Part shown: piece after piece, positions 26,121-33,663 of the stretch
How the letters are laid out: each line of letters opens with the position of its first letter
Numbering within the stretch: position 1 is the stretch's first letter
DNA from: UBA4582 sp047630175
Lineage (GTDB): Bacteria; Pseudomonadota; Gammaproteobacteria; Pseudomonadales; Azotimanducaceae
Assembly (NCBI GenBank): GCA_047630175.1
Contig: JBLHVI010000036.1
Location: forward strand, 1 to 36,389
Length of the DNA stretch: 36,389 nt
Reading direction: 5' to 3'
Program-made: the position numbers and the translations under genes
Notes under the pieces: generated by a model
Told to the model about the DNA's origin: nothing
Database searches by the model: none
Seen by the model: only the letters and a program-made list of their open reading frames with translations

Positions 26121-27794
26121 TTAAGAGAATATACCGTGTAAATACCATTTGCCATAATCGACATAATGAAATATCCAGTAGAGGGCGCCGCTGTCGCTAT
26201 GGGTGGCGACATAGTAGTCGCGGGTAATAGTTTCATTGAGTATAGGTCTGTCCCACCAGCCGAAGTCTATGCGCTCGGGACCTGCTAGTAGTGTCAGCTT
26301 GCCATCCAGGTATGGACCGTTATGATCGGTCTGCAAAATTCGAGGCGGGGTCAGCAAAAATAATGGTCGGTGATTATCGGGTAGCTGGATCTCTTGGGAG
26401 GGTGAGATATTGATCTGCTGCTGGCTGACGCGTTGCCAAGCTTTTTCCGGCCGATGATCATCTTTCAGTGCTAGGCTGAAGCAGGCGTCTGGTCCAAGCC
26501 GGGTACACAGAAGGTTTAATAAGCCGTTGGCATTGTCCGAGCGCGGTGGCCGCTTTGCCAGCTTGTCTGTAGAAACGGTCGCATAACTGCTAATCGGAAA
26601 AAGATCGCCAGAGACCGTATTGGCTGGAAAGAAATTATTCACGCTTAACGCTAAGGTGTCGACTTCCTTTACATCCTTTATCTGCTCAAGCTTGAGCTGG
26701 GTCAGGCGAAGTAAGGCGGGGATATTATGCTCAGGGCTTGCCAGGTAGACACTGAGACCCTTTGTTGGTTGGTTCCGATGACTGAGACGCCAGGATAACT
26801 GATTAATATGCAGTTGCCGGGCGCTAAGAAAAGCATCCAGTTCATTTAGCAGGCGCTTGACGGGAAACAGTAAGGCGCTGGTGTTAGTTACGTCAGACAT
26901 AAAGCTCAGGTCTGAAAAAAAATGGGGTTGCTGGGTGATATATTTCTGCGGGTCTGGCTGGTCACCAACAAGGCGTCGTAAATAATCGGTGAAATAAACG
27001 CCAAAGCGGCGATTGATACTGCCGGCAGGTAAGCGCATTAGGTCGCCGATGACGGCGATACCCATTTGCTGCAAGCTGCTGATGATAGCCTTGTCGGCTT
27101 GCAGATAAATCACGGGGATCATGTTAATAGACCGTGTGACTTCATTATCAAACATATTGTTTGAGGTGAGGCTCGAGCTATCGAAGGTTCGGCTCGAGCT
27201 ATCTAAGGTTCGGCTCGAGCTATCTAAGGTTCGGCTCGAGCTATCTAAGGTTCGGCTCGAGCCTCGCTCAAATTTGTCAGATGATTGGGGGGCGGGTGTA
27301 TGGGTTTGTTGCTGCCATTGGTAGTGTGCAGACAATAAGGCCGCCAGAGGTGTTTGGTTAACGCTGAGGACGGCTGTATGGCCTAGGGCTTGTAGCTCTT
27401 GCTCGGCTTGAATGGTTAAGGGCTCTATGCCTTTAAACAGATTCAGGCTGGCGCCGACATCGATCAGCAGGCAGTCCGGGGCCCGAATCACTACTGCCGG
27501 ACTAAATTGATAGGCCCACTGGGCTAAGTTCTTCAGACTTGCCAGTTCTTTATCGCTATCTTTGTCAAAGCTTATGACCTCATGGCTGAGGCTATAAGCT
27601 GTGTCCATATTGTTACCCAGCCGAATACCCGTATCCATGGCGGCCTGATTAAGGGCTGTGATGCGGCGTCGTTCGATCACGACCACGGGCTTGTCAGCTT
27701 CTGCTGGATTAATGCCGCGCGTAAATACCTGCAGTGGCAGGTGCGGAAAATACAGGCATAGCCATAGAGGTGCGTTACTGTCGCTGATAGTCAT
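26121..27794 (-). CDS. imuB: ImuB, catalytically inactive Y-family DNA polymerase homologue
   Basis: The product of about 557 residues follows the DinB/ImuB layout: WLCLYFPHLPLQVFTRG at the N terminus (a true polymerase would carry the DxD catalytic Asp here; it is missing, as in ImuB), VVVIERRRITALNQAA, the palm part to about residue 180, IGDLMRLPAGSINRRFG in the helix-hairpin-helix region, and a C-terminal part with TRDYYVATHSDSGALYWIFH. ImuB normally bridges the beta clamp, ImuA and the error-prone polymerase DnaE2 in SOS mutagenesis. I chose the ATG at 27794, overlapping the imuA end by 20 bp and implying coupling. Between palm and fingers lies an in-frame 7-residue repeat array (SSSRTLD type) from a 21-bp DNA repeat. 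No dnaE2 follows; gpx does. Confidence 0.9.
   Translation of the reverse strand: MTISDSNAPLWLCLYFPHLPLQVFTRGINPAEADKPVVVIERRRITALNQAAMDTGIRLGNNMDTAYSLSHEVISFDKDSDKELASLKNLAQWAYQFSPAVVIRAPDCLLIDVGASLNLFKGIEPLTIQAEQELQALGHTAVLSVNQTPLAALLSAHYQWQQQTHTPAPQSSDKFERGSSRTLDSSSRTLDSSSRTLDSSSRTFDSSSLTSNNMFDNEVTRSINMIPVIYLQADKAIISSLQQMGIAVIGDLMRLPAGSINRRFGVYFTDYLRRLVGDQPDPQKYITQQPHFFSDLSFMSDVTNTSALLFPVKRLLNELDAFLSARQLHINQLSWRLSHRNQPTKGLSVYLASPEHNIPALLRLTQLKLEQIKDVKEVDTLALSVNNFFPANTVSGDLFPISSYATVSTDKLAKRPPRSDNANGLLNLLCTRLGPDACFSLALKDDHRPEKAWQRVSQQQINISPSQEIQLPDNHRPLFLLTPPRILQTDHNGPYLDGKLTLLAGPERIDFGWWDRPILNETITRDYYVATHSDSGALYWIFHYVDYGKWYLHGIFS
27170..27263. repeat. 21-bp tandem repeat, four copies plus a partial, inside imuB
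   Basis: Units with the core GGCTCGAGCTATCTAAGG begin at 27170, 27191, 27212 and 27233; the first differs by one base (ATCGAAGG), and a partial fifth follows at 27254. Because 21 is a multiple of three, imuB stays in frame and gains four copies of a Ser-rich heptapeptide. Near-identical copies suggest recent expansion. Confidence 0.95.
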
Positions 27795-28551
27795 GGCGGG
27801 GCAAGGATATTGGTTGGTCGATATAGGCCAGGTCTGGGACAGTGCGCTGCGGGTTACGCACAATCATTTCGGCAAAGTTTGGGGTTACCTGATTTAGCTG
27901 GTCATCAAGGTCAAGCATAAATGTATCGCTGCGCCAGCTGCCGCGACGCTTAATAATCTGGATACCAATGGTCGATCGCTCTTTCAATGGCGTAACGGGC
28001 TGTGGAAATAGCCTCAGACGCAATTCGGCAGGTGATGCCTGGCGCGCCGCGTTACTGGGCCGGAACAGTAATCCCAGAGCTTGCCCCGTTTTGCTGGCGA
28101 GTTGTAGACGCCGAATCTGTTTTTCGTTTATCTGGGTTGGCCAAGCTAACACGGCACTACAACTCTCGGAGGCAAGGGCTTGCTCCATGACCCAGAGACT
28201 ATCGCTGACAGTCGTGGGCCTGACGATGAGCAAGCTGCCGGGGTCTATACCGAGCTGCGCCAAGGCTGGCGCATAAGGTAAGTGAGGGGGAGACACGCAC
28301 AGCAACCAGCGATTTTGCTGTTGGCTAAGGTGGGCCAGTGCCGGCGCTAGCAGGCGCAGTTCGCCCATACCTGGTTGGTCATAGAGTAGCTCTGTTAGGC
28401 CGGCTGTAGGCCAGCCAGCGCCGGGCAGTTGTTGGTCTAGATCGGTATAGCCCGTGGGAATACCCTGGCGGAATTCACAGTCTAGGTGCGAGGCACGCCA
28501 CAGGCCGGTCTTCTTGAGTAGGGTAGGTAATGACTCCGGCGGTTGTGACAT
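27775..28551 (-). CDS. imuA: ImuA, RecA-like SOS mutagenesis protein
   Basis: The 258-residue product matches ImuA (formerly SulA-like), a RecA-fold protein acting with ImuB in translesion synthesis. Landmarks: LWRASHLDCEFRQGIPTGYTDLD, then LPGAGWPTAGLTELLYDQPG, then a RecA-like core with RWLLCVSPPHLPYAPAL and CSAVLAWPTQINEKQIRRLQ, and the late LIKRRG-like IQIIKRRGSW block. AGGA lies ten bases before the ATG. A perfect LexA box is 46 bp upstream. It is divergent from a sulfatase gene and overlaps imuB. Confidence 0.9.
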   Translation of the reverse strand: MSQPPESLPTLLKKTGLWRASHLDCEFRQGIPTGYTDLDQQLPGAGWPTAGLTELLYDQPGMGELRLLAPALAHLSQQQNRWLLCVSPPHLPYAPALAQLGIDPGSLLIVRPTTVSDSLWVMEQALASESCSAVLAWPTQINEKQIRRLQLASKTGQALGLLFRPSNAARQASPAELRLRLFPQPVTPLKERSTIGIQIIKRRGSWRSDTFMLDLDDQLNQVTPNFAEMIVRNPQRTVPDLAYIDQPISLPRHDYQRQ

Positions 28552-28597
28552 CTATACGAGTTCCTAGTGATTTTCTTGTAAGTAGGGTGGCGACTAA

Positions 28598-28617
28598 TAC
28601 TGTAAATATATACAGTA
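28598..28617. promoter_or_regulatory. LexA (SOS) box of the imuA-imuB-gpx operon
   Basis: TACTGTAAATATATACAGTA carries the full CTGT-N8-ACAG gammaproteobacterial LexA consensus with AT-rich centre. It is 46 bp before the imuA start and about 120 bp before the divergent sulfatase start, so it may also affect that gene. It predicts DNA-damage induction. Confidence 0.93.
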
Positions 28618-28740
28618 TTATTTTCCATGACAACCCTGTTCTTTACCGAGGTTAAAAAGCCTCGCGGAATCGCTGCAGTAAACTGGTTATTTGCTGAAAA
28701 AGTCGCTATGTTGACTGGATCAGACGGCCCGGAGATAAAA

Positions 28741-30267
28741 ATGAAGCCTAAAAAAGCAGTGGTCATATTGCTCGACAGCCTGAATCGCCACATGCTTGGC
28801 TGCTATGGTGGCACAGAATTTGAGACCCCGAATATTGATCGTTTTGCGGCTCGTGCTCAGCGCTTCACCAATCATCAAACGGGCTCGTTACCTTGTATGC
28901 CGGCGCGCCATGACATACTCGTCGGTGCGTTGGATTTTCTTTGGCGACCCTGGGGTTCCATCGAGCTGTGGGAGCGACCCTTAAGTTATTACCTGCGTCG
29001 TAAAGACGTGAAAACTCAGCTGTTCACGGATCATCCCCATCTGTTCGAGACTGGCGGTGAAAACTATCACACTGATTTTTTCGCTTGGGACTACTTGCGT
29101 GGTCACGAGAGTGATCCTTGGAAAACCCGCGAAGACCCATCCTCGATTGGATCGCCAATGCTACCGGCAGGTAAGAAATACAAGGCCGGCAAGACCGCGC
29201 CGGGCTACGATTTGTCTCGCACGTGGTTTCGTGAAGAAAAGGACTTTCCGGGTCCAAAAACCATGCAAGCCACAGCCGACTGGCTGCATGATAATGCCGC
29301 CGCACACGACAGTTTTTTTCTGTTTGTGGATGAGTTCGACCCCCACGAACCTTTTGATACGCCGGCGCCCTGGGCGAATAAATACGATCCGGACTGGCAG
29401 GATGAACAGATGATTTGGCCGCCTTATGCAACGGATGCCGTCGCCAGTGGTGTCATTACCGCGCGCCAAGGCCAGCATGTGCGAGCCAACTATGGGTCTA
29501 AGTTAAGCATGATTGACCATTGGTTCGGCAAGGTCTTGGATGCCATGGATAAGCAAAATCTGTGGCAAGACACGCTGTTTATTCTTTGTACCGATCATGG
29601 TCATTATCTGGGCGAGCGGGATATCTTTGGTAAGCCCGGAGTCATGCAGTATGAAGCCCTAGGACATACGCCGTTGATGATCTATCACCCTGACCACGGC
29701 GCGGGCACTATTGATGCCCTAACCACAAATGTCGATATTCATGCCACGCTAGCAGACTTGTTTGATATTAAGGTCGAGCACGCGACCCATGGAAAGTCCC
29801 TGCTGCCCTTGCTCAGCGGCGCGGCAACCCAAGTTCGGGACTTCTCGATTGGTGGCGTTTTCGGTAACTATGTCCAAATACATGATGGCAAGCACAAGTA
29901 CGCCAGGGCGCCGTCAAGTAACAACCTACCATTGTCTATGTGGTCGAATCGCTGGTCGACTATGCCTATCCCTGTGATGCCGGGTTTGCGATTGCCAAAC
30001 CCGGACCATCGTGCCTGGCTGGACACGATGCCCGGGACCAATATACCGGTGATTCGCCAACCGTTTCAGGAGGGCGACTTGCTGCCGTTCTGGTGTATGC
30101 AGGCGAAGATTGATGAGCATCAGCTGTATGTCATTAGTGATGACCCGCAAGAGCAAGATAATCGTGTTGGCACGGCGCTGGAAAAAGACATGATTGAGTT
30201 GTTACGGGTTGCCTTGGCCAGTGTTGAGGCGCCTGCAGAGCAATGGCAGCGTCTGGGTATCGACTGA
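28741..30267 (+). CDS. Sulfatase (arylsulfatase/alkaline phosphatase superfamily)
   Basis: The 508-residue product has the sulfatase signature SLPCMPARHD: Cys52 is the residue that becomes formylglycine, and C-x-P-x-R (Cys52-Arg56) is complete. Metal-binding motifs are at the N terminus (VVILLDSLNRHMLGCYGG) and TDHGHYLGERD mid-protein. It should hydrolyse a sulfate ester; the substrate is not evident. No signal peptide is seen, so it is probably cytoplasmic, and no formylglycine-generating enzyme is nearby. The ATG at 28741 has GGAG seven bases upstream; the frame extends back to 28627, but that stretch is rich in unrelated residues and lacks a ribosome site. Confidence 0.88.
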   Translation: MKPKKAVVILLDSLNRHMLGCYGGTEFETPNIDRFAARAQRFTNHQTGSLPCMPARHDILVGALDFLWRPWGSIELWERPLSYYLRRKDVKTQLFTDHPHLFETGGENYHTDFFAWDYLRGHESDPWKTREDPSSIGSPMLPAGKKYKAGKTAPGYDLSRTWFREEKDFPGPKTMQATADWLHDNAAAHDSFFLFVDEFDPHEPFDTPAPWANKYDPDWQDEQMIWPPYATDAVASGVITARQGQHVRANYGSKLSMIDHWFGKVLDAMDKQNLWQDTLFILCTDHGHYLGERDIFGKPGVMQYEALGHTPLMIYHPDHGAGTIDALTTNVDIHATLADLFDIKVEHATHGKSLLPLLSGAATQVRDFSIGGVFGNYVQIHDGKHKYARAPSSNNLPLSMWSNRWSTMPIPVMPGLRLPNPDHRAWLDTMPGTNIPVIRQPFQEGDLLPFWCMQAKIDEHQLYVISDDPQEQDNRVGTALEKDMIELLRVALASVEAPAEQWQRLGID

Positions 30268-30296
30268 TATATGCAACAGTGTCGTATGCACGGGCT

Positions 30297-30782
30297 CTAT
30301 ACTAACAGCGTGTGGGTTTCCTTGACCTCTTCCATGACTACATAGGTACGTGAACCACTCACCCAAGGTAGTGTCAGCAAGGTTTCGCCAAGAAGGCGTC
30401 GATAAGCCATCATATCGGCTACTCGGGCCTTAATTAGATAATCAAAGTTACCCGACACTAAGTGACATTCTTGTATCTGTGGAAGGAGAAGTACCGCCTG
30501 GCGAAAGTCATCAAATACATCAGGCGACGTCCGTATCAGACTGATCTCGACAAATACCAACAGTTCCAAGCCCAGCATGCGGGGGTTCAGTTGGGCACTA
30601 TAGCCCGCTATAAGTCCGCGGCGCTCCAGCGATTTAACGCGTTCGGCACAGGGCGTGGTACTCAGGTTGATGCGTTGCGCTAAGGCAGTATTTGTTAGGC
30701 GGCCATCAGCTTGCAATTCACGAAGAATGCGCCGATCGATTTTATCTAGTGACTTATCCTGCTCTTGGGTTTTTTTGGTCAT
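30297..30782 (-). CDS. Lrp/AsnC-family transcriptional regulator
   Basis: The 161-residue product has the typical layout: N-terminal winged helix (LDKIDRRILRELQADGRLTN, LAQRINLSTTPCAERVKSLE) and a C-terminal RAM ligand-binding domain (VEISLIRTSP, ECHLVSGNFDYLIKAR). It is divergent from the alanine dehydrogenase gene, the usual arrangement for a regulator of amino-acid catabolism sensing alanine or another amino acid. AAGG lies seven bases before the ATG. An AT-rich near-palindrome at the start codon may mediate autoregulation. Confidence 0.92.
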   Translation of the reverse strand: MTKKTQEQDKSLDKIDRRILRELQADGRLTNTALAQRINLSTTPCAERVKSLERRGLIAGYSAQLNPRMLGLELLVFVEISLIRTSPDVFDDFRQAVLLLPQIQECHLVSGNFDYLIKARVADMMAYRRLLGETLLTLPWVSGSRTYVVMEEVKETHTLLV

Positions 30783-30801
30783 TTATTACCTTAAAATAAA
30801 T
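30781..30801. promoter_or_regulatory. Candidate Lrp-type operator at the regulator's start codon
   Basis: An AT-rich near-palindrome, ATTTATT and AAATAAAT arms around ACCTTA, overlaps the ribosome binding site of the lrp-like gene on the minus strand. AT-rich dyads of this size are usual for Lrp/AsnC proteins. Evidence is positional only. Confidence 0.3.
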
Positions 30802-30906
30802 AGTTTCGGATTCGATTAGTCTGCTTTTAGGTTAATAATAAGTGAGAACGCCTGACTTGTCTTGCATATACTGTGCGCCACTCTTGTGTCTCTGGATGAT
30901 AGTTCT

Positions 30907-32025
30907 ATGAAAATCGGCGTACCCGCAGAAATCAAAAATAATGAATTCCGAGTCGGTCTGGTCCCAGCAGGTGTCCGCGAACTGTCTAATCACGGTCATC
31001 AGGTGATCGTTGAGTGCAATGCCGGCGCTGGTATTGGCCATCTTGACGAGGCTTATGTGGCAGCTGGTGCGACGATGGTTGCCACGGCAGCAGAGGTTTT
31101 TAGTCAGGCAGAGATGATCATCAAGGTCAAGGAGCCCCAAGCAGTGGAGCGCAAGATGCTGCGTCCGGGGCAAACGCTGTTTACTTATTTACATCTGGCT
31201 CCTGATCTGGCTCAGACCGAAGACCTCGTCGCTAGTGGTGCGACCTGCATCGCCTATGAAACGGTCACCGACAGTTCCGGTCGTCTACCGTTGCTGGCGC
31301 CTATGTCTGAAGTGGCCGGACGGATGTCGGTCCAAGCTGGCGCTACTTGCATGGAGATCGCTCGCGGCGGTCGCGGTATCTTGCTGGGCGGCGTGCCCGG
31401 CGTAGACCAGGGTGAGGTACTCATTCTAGGCGGTGGTGTGGTGGGCCAAAATGCCGCACAAATCGCGGTGGGCATGGGCGCCCGAGTGACCATCGTCGAC
31501 AGGTCTCTGGATGTGCTACGACGGCTGGACAGCCTGTTCGGCAATCGCATTCAAACCTTGTATTCAACCCACGATGCGATTCAGGAAATGTCGATGAAGG
31601 CAGATCTAATTATCGGAGCTGTTTTGATTCCTGGTGCTGCGGCGCCAAAGCTGATTACTGCTGAGATGGTGCGTGCCATGCGTCCAGGTACCGTGCTAGT
31701 CGACGTGGCCATCGATCAGGGTGGATGCTTTGAAACATCAAAAGCGACGACCCACACCGATCCAACCTACATCGTTGACGGCGTTGTGCATTACTGTGTG
31801 GCGAATATGCCTGGTGGTGTTGCCCGCACGTCGGCCGCTGCCTTGAACAACGCGACGCTACCTTACGTGCTGCAATTGGCTGATAAAGGTATCAACGCTG
31901 CGTTGCTGTCGAACCCGCATTTACTTCAGGGACTGAACGTCTGCGCTGGTAAAATTACCAATCAGTATGTCGGCGAAGCGCACGGTATGGCATTTACCCC
32001 GGCAGCAGAGGCACTTGCTGGTTAG
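30907..32025 (+). CDS. ald: Alanine dehydrogenase
   Basis: The 372-residue product catalyses NAD-dependent oxidative deamination of L-alanine to pyruvate and ammonia, and the reverse. Key residues are at standard positions: Arg15 (NNEFRVGLVP), Lys75 (IIKVKEP), His96 (YLHLAPD) and Asp270 (VDVAIDQGG), with the Rossmann motif LILGGGVVGQNAA at 172-184. MKIGVPAEIK at the ATG of 30907 is the canonical N terminus; an upstream in-frame start at 30862 is not credible. It is divergent from the lrp-like gene, which probably regulates it. Confidence 0.96.
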   Translation: MKIGVPAEIKNNEFRVGLVPAGVRELSNHGHQVIVECNAGAGIGHLDEAYVAAGATMVATAAEVFSQAEMIIKVKEPQAVERKMLRPGQTLFTYLHLAPDLAQTEDLVASGATCIAYETVTDSSGRLPLLAPMSEVAGRMSVQAGATCMEIARGGRGILLGGVPGVDQGEVLILGGGVVGQNAAQIAVGMGARVTIVDRSLDVLRRLDSLFGNRIQTLYSTHDAIQEMSMKADLIIGAVLIPGAAAPKLITAEMVRAMRPGTVLVDVAIDQGGCFETSKATTHTDPTYIVDGVVHYCVANMPGGVARTSAAALNNATLPYVLQLADKGINAALLSNPHLLQGLNVCAGKITNQYVGEAHGMAFTPAAEALAG

Positions 32026-32121
32026 AGGATTCGGCTAGCGTATCTGGCTAGACGCCTTGCAGGTCGGTAGCGTCGTCTCAAACATGATTCTGGGGTTCAA
32101 TATCAAGATTATGTTTGATTT

Positions 32122-33396
32122 CTATTTAATTGGTTGCAAATCTAAGCGCCGCAACGCCCGCACATCTGTCACCAGCAGCACCAGTAACGTCGGTACAATG
32201 ATTGTGGTTGCGGCTAGCAACAAGGTCGCTCTAGCGCCGAGAGACTCATAGCTGAAACCTGCCAGTAAAATGCCTACTGGTGCCAGTGCGATAGAGCCTA
32301 GGTGATCATAAGCGCTCACCCGCGATAGTAGGTGCGCCGGAATATGTTGCTGGAGGGTGGTAAACCACAGTACGCCGAATAGTTGTCCACCAATGCCCGC
32401 GACCGCAGCAGCCAAGCAAATGAATGCAACCCCTAGAGGCGGTGCCAAAGCGAGTGGCACAAGGCACATGCAAAGAATGCCTAGGCTGGCGGCCAACAGC
32501 GGACGCTGAAATGTCAGGCGTAGCGATAGCAGTCCACCTAGCAAGGTACCCAAGCCAAAGCTGGCAGAGATTAGTCCCCAGTCCAAGGGCCCGCCCAATG
32601 CAGTGCTCGCCACCAGCGGCCCAAGTAAGCCGAAAACAGCTTGGACGGCTGCGACCAACAATGAAAACTGCGCAACGATGCTCCAGAGCCAGCGATGATG
32701 AATGAACGCCTGCCAGCCGAGGCGCAGATCCCGCCATATACTAGCCGCGAGTAAGAAGGCTTGGGGCACTGGCCTGAGGCTGGCAACCAAATATCCGGAG
32801 ACGCCAAATGACACTGCATCTATGAGTAACGTCACCCCAGCACCGACCCACGCCACCAGTATGCCGGCCATTGCGGCTCCCATCATCGTAGCGCCACTTC
32901 GGGCCGTGGCGAGTAACGCGTTGGCAGCAGGTAATTCATGGACTGCTACTATCTGCGGTAGTAAGCCGGTTGTTGCGGGTAAGTGCAGGGCCATGGCCGC
33001 ACCGTTGAGCAGCATGACGAGGGCGAGCACGCTGATATCAGCGCTGTCTGTGAGCAATAACAAGCCGAGACAAGTCTGGCTAAAAAAGGCTAGGCAATCC
33101 GCAATCACAATCAGACGTTGCCGGGAAGTGCGATCTGCCAGCACACCACCGAGCAGTAATATAGCGATCTGAGCGGCTGTCGGTGCAGCGATCACTAGGG
33201 CCGTGTCGCTGGCCGAGCCCGTTAAGGCCAGAACGCCAAATGCCATGGCAATCGGGGCCATCGCGTTGCCTGCATAGGAAATTAGGTAGGCAGTGAAGAG
33301 TCGCGCGAAATCTCGTTTTTGAAGCAAGACTAAGCCTTGGCGAATGCCAGAAGGTGTCTTCGTGTTACGTATTTGTGTTGTTTGGGGCCTATTCAT
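32122..33396 (-). CDS. MFS transporter, EntS/DHA3-like exporter
   Basis: The 424-residue product has about twelve membrane segments and the first-loop motif GGVLADRTSRQRLIVIAD, a form of the MFS G-x-x-x-D-R-x-G-R/K-R/K motif. The overall pattern (FARLFTAYLISYAGNAMAPIA at the N terminus, LLNGAAMALHLPATTGLLPQ mid-protein) is that of the MFS_3/EntS drug or siderophore exporters. The substrate is unknown. It converges on ald and is divergent from the S9 peptidase; a 23-bp tandem repeat lies just upstream of its start. Confidence 0.88.
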   Translation of the reverse strand: MNRPQTTQIRNTKTPSGIRQGLVLLQKRDFARLFTAYLISYAGNAMAPIAMAFGVLALTGSASDTALVIAAPTAAQIAILLLGGVLADRTSRQRLIVIADCLAFFSQTCLGLLLLTDSADISVLALVMLLNGAAMALHLPATTGLLPQIVAVHELPAANALLATARSGATMMGAAMAGILVAWVGAGVTLLIDAVSFGVSGYLVASLRPVPQAFLLAASIWRDLRLGWQAFIHHRWLWSIVAQFSLLVAAVQAVFGLLGPLVASTALGGPLDWGLISASFGLGTLLGGLLSLRLTFQRPLLAASLGILCMCLVPLALAPPLGVAFICLAAAVAGIGGQLFGVLWFTTLQQHIPAHLLSRVSAYDHLGSIALAPVGILLAGFSYESLGARATLLLAATTIIVPTLLVLLVTDVRALRRLDLQPIK

Positions 33397-33413
33397 ATCA
33401 ATGGGTCTGGGAT

Positions 33414-33528
33414 ACGGCTTCGAGCTTGTTTCTAGTGCGGCCTCGAGCTTGTTTCTAATACGGCCTCGAGCTTGTTTCTAATACGGCCTCGAGCTTGTTT
33501 CTAATACGGCCTCGAGCTCGTTTCTAAT
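33414..33528. repeat. 23-bp tandem repeat, five copies, intergenic
   Basis: Five abutting units start at 33414, 33437, 33460, 33483 and 33506, with the core CGGCCTCGAGCTTGTTTCTA. Inner copies are nearly identical; the outer ones carry one to three substitutions. There are no spacers, so it is not CRISPR. It occupies the divergent promoter region of the MFS gene (18 bp from its start) and the peptidase gene. Confidence 0.95.
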
Positions 33529-33608
33529 ATAGCGGTCTTCGCGTGCGAGTTCGACTTCGATTTCGGCGTTGATTTCGAGCGATGTTGAATCAGCCCGCTG
33601 ATCGACCC

Positions 33609-33624
33609 TTGACATTGATCAATG
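33609..33624 (+). promoter_or_regulatory. Candidate -35 element and palindrome before the S9 peptidase
   Basis: TTGACA at 33609-33614 is a perfect -35 sequence, overlapping the perfect 12-bp palindrome CATTGATCAATG at 33613-33624, 39 bp before the chosen start. No good -10 at 17 bp was found, so promoter assignment is tentative. The palindrome could be an operator. Confidence 0.3.
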
Positions 33625-33663
33625 CTAGTATGCCACCTCAAATTTCTGACAGGGTATGTTGTG

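Noticed and set aside
28627..28740. Upstream extension of the sulfatase to 28627
   Set aside because: The added 38 residues resemble nothing in sulfatases and have no ribosome site, while the ATG at 28741 has GGAG at good spacing and begins at the conserved KKAVVILLDS block.
32080..32116. AT-rich hairpin between ald and the MFS gene as a terminator
   Set aside because: Nine pairs with a G-U and a 19-nt loop, mostly A-T, and no proper T tract; too weak to claim.
27170..33528. The tandem arrays as CRISPR repeats
   Set aside because: Units abut directly with no unique spacers, and no cas genes are present.
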